Shown: positions 5,401 through 8,552 of the stretch, in pieces
Numbering within the stretch: position 1 is the first letter of the stretch
How the letters are laid out: each line of letters opens with the position of its first letter
From: an uncultured Collinsella sp.
Lineage (GTDB): Bacteria; Actinomycetota; Coriobacteriia; Coriobacteriales; Coriobacteriaceae
Assembly (NCBI GenBank): GCA_902494685.1
Contig: CABUUE010000060.1
Coordinates: forward strand, 1 to 8,552
Reading direction: 5' to 3'
DNA: 8,552 nt
Notes under the pieces: model-generated
What the model saw: only the letters and a program-made list of their open reading frames with translations
What the model was told of the DNA's origin: nothing
The model's database searches: none
Program-made: the position numbers and the translations under genes

Positions 5401-6857
5401 CCGACGAGATCGCGCGCATGATGGGCGAGATGGGCTCCAAGGTTCCGATGATGATCAAGCTCGATGAGAGCGACGTCGCCGGTCCCATGGGCATTCGCGT
5501 GCGTTCGTTTATCGAGTCGGTCAACCGTCGTCGCGCGGAGGAGCGTGCCGAGGGCGCCCGGGTGCACGCGGTCCATCCGCTCGACGACCCGTATAAGGTC
5601 AAGTACACCAAGCGCGACCGGCACGACAAGATCGCGCTGGTCCCCAACACCTCCCATGCGTTCTGCAGGCTCATGACCGCGGCGATGCGCAATCAGGGCG
5701 TGCGCGCCGAGGCCCTTGATATCGGGCGCGAGGATGCCATCCGCCTGGGCAAACGCTATGTGCACAACGACATCTGCTTCCCCGCGCAAATCGTGATCGG
5801 CGAGGCGCTCGCGGCACTCAAGAGCGGTAAGTACGACCCGCACGACGTCGCCGTGGTGACTGGCAAGTATATCGGCGACTGCCGCTTGACGCACTACATG
5901 CCCCTGCTGCGCCGCGCGCTCGACGACGCGGGATACGACTATGTCCCGGTGCTCACCAACGACGACGTCGATGCCCACAATGCGCATCCGGGCTTCAAGC
6001 TCGGCCTTGGCCCGAGCATCCAGATCGCCTACGGTCTTCCCATGATCGATGCCCTCGAGGCCATGCTTAGGCGCATCCGTCCCTACGAGCTCGAGAAGGG
6101 CGCGGCGGACGCTGCGTTCGACCGCGCGCTCGATGAGGTTATCGAGGGCATGGAGCGCTCCGGGCTGAGAGGCCAGGCGACGGGCTTCAAACGCGCGCTT
6201 GCGATCATGGACGCCGTTCCGTACGACCGCTCGAACCCGCATCCGACCGTTCTCATCGTGGGCGAGTACCTGCTCAATTTCCATCTCGGCGCCAACCACG
6301 AGATCGAGCGCTACCTCGAGGACAACGGGCTCGAGGTCATCGAGGCGCGCATGACCGACGTGATCCGCAAGACCTATTTCTACAAGCATGCGCAGTCGCG
6401 CGAGTTCCACGTCGATCTGTCGCTGCCCGAAAAGGCCTGGTACGCCACGGCGGACAACCTGTTCGAGCTCGCGCACGACCGTTGCGACCGCCTGGGCGCG
6501 GCGAGCCCGCTCTACGAGCCGCCGACGCGCATGCCCGAGCTCGTGCGCGCGAGCGATAAGATCCTGCACCATACGTTCGATGCGGGCGAGGGCGTGCTGA
6601 TTCCGGCGGAGATCCTCGAGCACGCCAAGCGCGGCTGCCGCAACTTCGTGATCCTGCAGCCGTTCGGGTGTCTGCCCAACCATGTCGTGGGGCGCGGGCT
6701 CATCCATGCGCTCAAGGAGCAGTATCCCACGGCGCAGTTCCTGCCGCTCGACTACGATCCCGACGTGAGCTTCGCCAACGTGGAGAACCGTCTTCAGATG
6801 CTCATCATGAACGCCAAGGCGCAGGGGTGCGGTGAGGCGCATGGCGAGACCGCGTAA
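2418..6857 (+). CDS. Fused acyl-CoA dehydratase activase / 2-hydroxyglutaryl-CoA dehydratase-like protein
   Basis: This is a cytoplasmic iron-sulfur ATPase of 1479 residues. In related systems (HgdC/BadF/BcrA activators), ATP hydrolysis drives an electron onto a dehydratase or reductase; the substrate here is unknown. In order: ASKHA activase domain 1 (about 3-262) has GLDVGSTTTK at 6-15, ELGGQDAK at 100-107, C130 (SCAGGTG) and C171 (RCGVYAKTD). Activase domain 2 (about 335-600) has GIDSGSTTTK at 339-348, DIGGQDMK at 439-446, C464 (EACSAGCGSF) and C503 (SRCTVF). A cysteine cluster C627-x2-C630-x3-C634-x18-C653 follows, then an Ala/Pro-rich linker near 680-705. A DUF2229-like region starts near 720 (GIPRVLEFWDTMPFW, C773 in VCFPAK). 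The C-terminal half resembles the dehydratase D component (C988 in SFGCG, C1120 in ICFPAQ, C1155, C1418 in QPFGCLPNH). The start ATG 2418 follows GGAG at 2410-2413. The gene overlaps the TetR gene by 17 bases. The architecture resembles E. coli YjiL and YjiM joined. No separate dehydratase subunits, CoA-transferase or ligase lie nearby. Confidence 0.9.
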   Translation: MALLVGLDVGSTTTKVYAMHEDMTEAWWGYRRHGACQTASVRAMLGELAERFPHESLRVAVTGSGARDIATALGASYVQEVVANALAISRFYPQTRCAIELGGQDAKMIFFRTNDKGDIEVADMRMNGSCAGGTGAFIDEMAKLMGVGTESGEFEQLASRGTTVHEVSGRCGVYAKTDIQPLLNEGIPTTDLALSALHAVARQTIGGLAQGIDIEPPVIFEGGTLAYNPTLVRVFREQLNLSDDQVIVPRDPQIMVARGAALSLTDMFASSQPIDLPDAFVRLDKLETVAPASGEGRLAQPFFATPAEQADFTARHGKETPAKDPDAYAPGETVRVALGIDSGSTTTKFALVDEAGELVDSFYASNNGRPLDVAQQGLVSLKNRWETAGVTLAIDAVGTTGYGEELFARAFHADYHTVETVAHARAACACVPDATFVLDIGGQDMKAIWLNHGVLTDIVVNEACSAGCGSFLEGFAKNLGIAVEDIATEAFSSKAPAVLGSRCTVFMNSSVVSEQRRGKGPGDIMAGLCRSIIENVFTKVIRVSNLNRLGDKVVVQGGTFRNDAVLRAFEQYLGKPVTRAPHPGLMGAIGIALLAREECRKGDAGTSFIGLDAVERFEHREFGGVTCRRCNNRCQRAVVAFGDGSLYVTGNRCPRGGAISWDELVREVPAAEELRPQGACEAQAPGTGRDRTAAAPNLFVDREKLLFESYPTVPVSGGRDVTIGIPRVLEFWDTMPFWSTFFSTLGFKVRVSGRSTKAMYERGLAHVTSDTVCFPAKLVHGHIRNLVDAGVDRIFMPIITTVPTENTASTSEWMCAVVKGYPYVMRNSDNPEERFGVPFDTPLFHWYDEGDRNRQLKAWCKETFDIDADLVAKATEQADRAQQTFENQLQLRGRQVLENVREDGGYAVVIASRPYHNDPLVNHGLPKLFSERGIPVLTPDAVPGVCNVDLSNSRIDIVNNYHARMLSCAVIVASTPELELVQMGSFGCGHDAYLTDEIARMMGEMGSKVPMMIKLDESDVAGPMGIRVRSFIESVNRRRAEERAEGARVHAVHPLDDPYKVKYTKRDRHDKIALVPNTSHAFCRLMTAAMRNQGVRAEALDIGREDAIRLGKRYVHNDICFPAQIVIGEALAALKSGKYDPHDVAVVTGKYIGDCRLTHYMPLLRRALDDAGYDYVPVLTNDDVDAHNAHPGFKLGLGPSIQIAYGLPMIDALEAMLRRIRPYELEKGAADAAFDRALDEVIEGMERSGLRGQATGFKRALAIMDAVPYDRSNPHPTVLIVGEYLLNFHLGANHEIERYLEDNGLEVIEARMTDVIRKTYFYKHAQSREFHVDLSLPEKAWYATADNLFELAHDRCDRLGAASPLYEPPTRMPELVRASDKILHHTFDAGEGVLIPAEILEHAKRGCRNFVILQPFGCLPNHVVGRGLIHALKEQYPTAQFLPLDYDPDVSFANVENRLQMLIMNAKAQGCGEAHGETA

Positions 6858-7530
6858 GGACGCCGATGCGCCCGATGCGCGCACCCGTATCATCGAGGCG
6901 TTTTGGGAGCTCATCGAGAACAACAGCATCTTCGAGCTGTCGGTTGGCGAGGTGACCCGCGCCGCCCAGTGCAATCGCGGAACGTTTTACTACTATTTTC
7001 ACGATTTCGATGAACTCGTCGCCATCGCCATGACCCAGCTGCTGCAGGATAACGAGCTTATCACCGATGCCCTCTGGCATTTTTCGAGCGAGGGCGACCT
7101 TTCGGCGTTCGACCGGCGCGACGTCCGCTGCCTACTGCGGCGCATCGTCATCACCATGAGGGCGGGTGCCGCCGAGCAGGTCGTGCAGGGCATCCATACG
7201 ATCATCATCGACCGCGTGAGAGAGATCGTCCACCCCGACGGAGAAGAGCTCAAGGCAGATTCGAGCTTTGCGGTGGGCTTTCTGGTCTCGGGCATCATGG
7301 GCTTTGTGATGGCGGTCGGCTTTGCCCGGGAGGGCGGCGAGGAGATAGACCTCGAGCAGCTGGGGGACAGCGCGTGCGCGTACCTGAGGGCGGTCGCCAT
7401 GCAGACGGTTGAAACGGTCGCGCAAGTCGAGGGCGTCGATACATCCGAGCTGCTCGAACGCGTCTCCAAGGAGGCCGATGCCTATCGCGCATCGCGTGCG
7501 ACGAGTCCCGACGTGGTGAAAGACGTCTAG
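6841..7530 (+). CDS. TetR/AcrR-family transcriptional regulator
   Basis: This is a DNA-binding repressor of 229 residues. The N-terminal TetR domain covers about 13-60: RTRIIEAFWELIENNSIFELSVGEVTRAAQ leads into the recognition helix and the hallmark turn NRGTFYYYFHDFDELV (45-60). The C-terminal ligand and dimerisation domain (about 75-200) is divergent, contains a hydrophobic stretch (AVGFLVSGIMGFVMAVGFA), and does not reveal the ligand. The ATG at 6841 gives the typical MARPRK start; a GTG at 6832 would add three residues and cannot be excluded. The gene starts 17 bases before the activase stop codon, implying co-transcription and probably translational coupling (GGTGAGG at 6831-6837 lies just upstream). 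The palindrome at 2348-2368, upstream of the operon, is the likely target. The ligand is perhaps an acyl-CoA or the substrate of the neighbouring enzyme, which is inference. Confidence 0.9.
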   Translation: MARPRKDADAPDARTRIIEAFWELIENNSIFELSVGEVTRAAQCNRGTFYYYFHDFDELVAIAMTQLLQDNELITDALWHFSSEGDLSAFDRRDVRCLLRRIVITMRAGAAEQVVQGIHTIIIDRVREIVHPDGEELKADSSFAVGFLVSGIMGFVMAVGFAREGGEEIDLEQLGDSACAYLRAVAMQTVETVAQVEGVDTSELLERVSKEADAYRASRATSPDVVKDV

Positions 7531-7555
7531 GGTTTCTCTTGCGGGGCGCCCGTCG

Positions 7556-7583
7556 CGCATCGCGCGGTGAGTCCCGCGATGCG
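7556..7583. other. Perfect 9-bp inverted repeat after the TetR gene
   Basis: CGCATCGCG (7556-7564) and CGCGATGCG (7575-7583) are exact reverse complements around a 10-nt loop, 25 bases after the TetR stop. No T-run follows, so it is not a classical intrinsic terminator. It may protect the 3' end of the operon mRNA or mark a Rho-type end. Part of it repeats sequence from the TetR 3' end. Confidence 0.45.
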
Positions 7584-7639
7584 GTCATAACCTGCATTCA
7601 TGTGAGCCGGGTTTATAGATATTCCTCCAGCTGTTAACA

Positions 7640-7645
7640 TATACT
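7640..7645 (+). promoter_or_regulatory. Candidate -10 element for clpC
   Basis: TATACT matches the housekeeping -10 consensus at 5 of 6 positions, within the AT-rich island 83-88 bases before the clpC start. No good -35 hexamer lies 16-18 bases upstream (AGATAT at 17), so the call is weak. CATAT-N5-ATATG (7638-7652) forms a small dyad over it. Confidence 0.3.
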
Positions 7646-7663
7646 CCATATGGGTAAAGAGAC

Positions 7664-7691
7664 CAAAGCGCTGCCGCGGGGCGGCGCTTTG
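7664..7691 (+). terminator. Terminator-like hairpin in the clpC leader
   Basis: CAAAGCGCTGCC (7664-7675) pairs with GGCGGCGCTTTG (7680-7691) over 12 positions with one U-G pair, closing with a GCGG tetraloop. The following sequence CGTTTG is only partly T-rich, so it would be a weak intrinsic terminator at best. It lies downstream of the candidate -10 and 36 bases before the clpC ATG, so it could also stabilise the leader or attenuate transcription. It could instead end read-through from the TetR operon if the clpC promoter lies elsewhere. Confidence 0.5.
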
Positions 7692-7727
7692 CGTTTGAAA
7701 AAACTAGCTCGTCTAAGAGGAACTAGC

Positions 7728-8552
7728 ATGTTAGACCGTTTTACCGATCGTGCGCGTAAGGTCATGTCCATGGCCAAGCAAGAAGCGCTCGATCTTCATT
7801 CAAATAAGGTGGGCACCGAGCACCTGCTGCTCGCGCTTGCCAAGGAGGACGAGGGCATTGCCGCCGAGGCGCTGCGTTCGCTCGACATCTCCTATGATGA
7901 CATCATGGATACTCTCAAAGAGGTCCAGACCACGGTTCCCGAGCCCAGTGAGGAGACCGAGGCGGCCAAGCTCGCCTTTACGCCGCTCGTCATTAGCGTG
8001 ATGGAGCGTTCATTCCGCGTGGCGCGCGAGAACAACCAGACCTACGTGTCGACCGAGCACTTGCTGATCGGTATCGTCGAAGAGGGCAACGGCATGGCCA
8101 TGGACATCCTCATGCGCCTGGGTGTGTCGTCCGCCTCCATCAAAAAGGCTATCGAGAAACTCACCGCCAAGGACCAGGACAAGAAGCGTCCGCTCGCCGG
8201 CGCCGGTGCTGGTCGTCCCGGTGCGGGCCTGCCGTTCTTTAGCGGCTCGGATACCTCTCAGCAAAAGGGGGGTGGCACCGATACGCTTAAGCAGTTCGCG
8301 ACCAACCTCACGCAGAAGGCGCGCGACGGCGAGCTCGACCCTGTAATTGGTCGCGAAAAGGAAGTCCAGCGTATGATGGAAATTCTTTCGCGCCGCACCA
8401 AGAACAACCCGCTCATTCTGGGCGACCCCGGCGTGGGCAAGACGGCCATCGTCGAGGGCCTGGCTCAGCAGATTGCAGCCGGCAACGTGCCCGAGAACCT
8501 CATGAACCAGAATATCTGGACGCTCGACCTGCCGGGCCTCGTGGCGGGCGCC
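7728..8552 (+). CDS. clpC: ClpC, Clp/Hsp100 AAA+ unfoldase (3' partial)
   Basis: This is the ATP-dependent protein unfoldase that feeds substrates to the ClpP protease in the cytoplasm, for quality control and regulated proteolysis. 275 codons are visible and open to the window end; the family is usually about 810-860 residues, so roughly two thirds is missing. Two Clp N-terminal repeats are present: about 3-67 (FTDRARKVMSMAKQEA, GTEHLLLALAKED) and about 85-148 (FTPLVISVMERSFRVARE, STEHLLIGIVEEGNG). A Gly/Ala/Pro-rich linker (GAGAGRPGAG, about 158-167) follows, then the start of AAA+ module 1, with ELDPVIGREKEVQRMMEIL and the Walker A motif GDPGVGKT at 232-239. The frame ends in LDLPGLVAGA, just before the usual KYRG motif. 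The start ATG 7728 is set by AAGAGGAA (7715-7722), 5 bases upstream. The two N repeats directly before AAA+ 1 suit ClpC or ClpB; the MLDRFTDRARKVM start favours ClpC. The UVR motif, which would settle it, is beyond the window. Confidence 0.93.
   Translation, partial: MLDRFTDRARKVMSMAKQEALDLHSNKVGTEHLLLALAKEDEGIAAEALRSLDISYDDIMDTLKEVQTTVPEPSEETEAAKLAFTPLVISVMERSFRVARENNQTYVSTEHLLIGIVEEGNGMAMDILMRLGVSSASIKKAIEKLTAKDQDKKRPLAGAGAGRPGAGLPFFSGSDTSQQKGGGTDTLKQFATNLTQKARDGELDPVIGREKEVQRMMEILSRRTKNNPLILGDPGVGKTAIVEGLAQQIAAGNVPENLMNQNIWTLDLPGLVAGA

Larger units (their letters stand above)
7531..7727 (+). other. Intergenic region and putative clpC leader
   Basis: This 197-base gap has no credible gene. 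It changes from GC-rich sequence (7540-7590, with the 9-bp inverted repeat) to AT-rich sequence (7600-7665), where the clpC promoter most likely lies, then a terminator-like hairpin (7664-7691) and the clpC ribosome binding site. I see no CtsR-type direct heptamer repeat and no HAIR (HspR) inverted repeat, the usual clp regulator sites in Firmicutes and Actinobacteria respectively. Confidence 0.5.

Noticed and set aside
6832..6840. GTG start adding three residues to the TetR protein.
   Set aside because: It remains possible, but ATG 6841 gives the usual MARPRK start of the family and is the simpler choice.
4395..6974. Long open frame of 859 codons on the minus strand, opposite the dehydratase-like half.
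   Set aside because: It is antisense to a gene with clear domain motifs. The translation is rich in His, Arg and Ala in the pattern expected from reading GC-rich codons backwards, and shows no recognisable domain.
7600..7665. CtsR direct-repeat or HspR inverted-repeat operator upstream of clpC.
   Set aside because: I looked for GGTCAAA-type heptamers and for CTTGAGT/ACTCAAG arms and found neither.

Overview
The window most likely comes from an anaerobic, high-GC Gram-positive gut bacterium of the class Coriobacteriia; Collinsella or a close relative is my best guess. This rests on GC-rich coding sequence, an actinobacterial-type clpC, a fused 2-hydroxyacyl-CoA dehydratase activase/dehydratase-like protein typical of strict anaerobes, and repeat sequences that resemble, from memory, ones common in this class. 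The assignment is inference; no rRNA or other marker gene is present. All five genes lie on the + strand.

Layout. Positions 1-1274 hold the 3' part of a ThrE-family (threonine/serine exporter) membrane protein whose start is outside the window. Two inverted-repeat elements abut its stop codon (1275-1380). Next come a 20-bp near-palindrome (1429-1448) and a strong intrinsic terminator (1494-1543), which ends only 44 bases before a small four-helix DUF2798 membrane protein (1588-2136). A gene-free stretch (2137-2417) contains possible folded RNA, a second strong terminator (2303-2335) and a perfect 21-bp palindrome (2348-2368).

The centre of the window is a two-gene operon. The first gene (2418-6857) encodes one 1479-residue protein that joins two BadF/BcrA/BcrD-type ATPase activase domains, a four-cysteine cluster, a DUF2229 domain and a 2-hydroxyglutaryl-CoA dehydratase D-component-like C-terminal half. 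The second (6841-7530) overlaps it by 17 bases and encodes a TetR-family repressor. The palindrome upstream of the operon is the obvious candidate operator for that repressor. This suggests a self-contained, autoregulated unit for an ATP-driven low-potential electron-transfer reaction on an unknown substrate.

After a 197-base gap with a GC-rich hairpin, a possible -10 element and a terminator-like leader hairpin, clpC (the Clp/Hsp100 AAA+ unfoldase of the ClpCP protease) begins at 7728 and runs off the window end after its Walker A motif. I saw no tRNA, rRNA, CRISPR array, insertion sequence or prophage gene.
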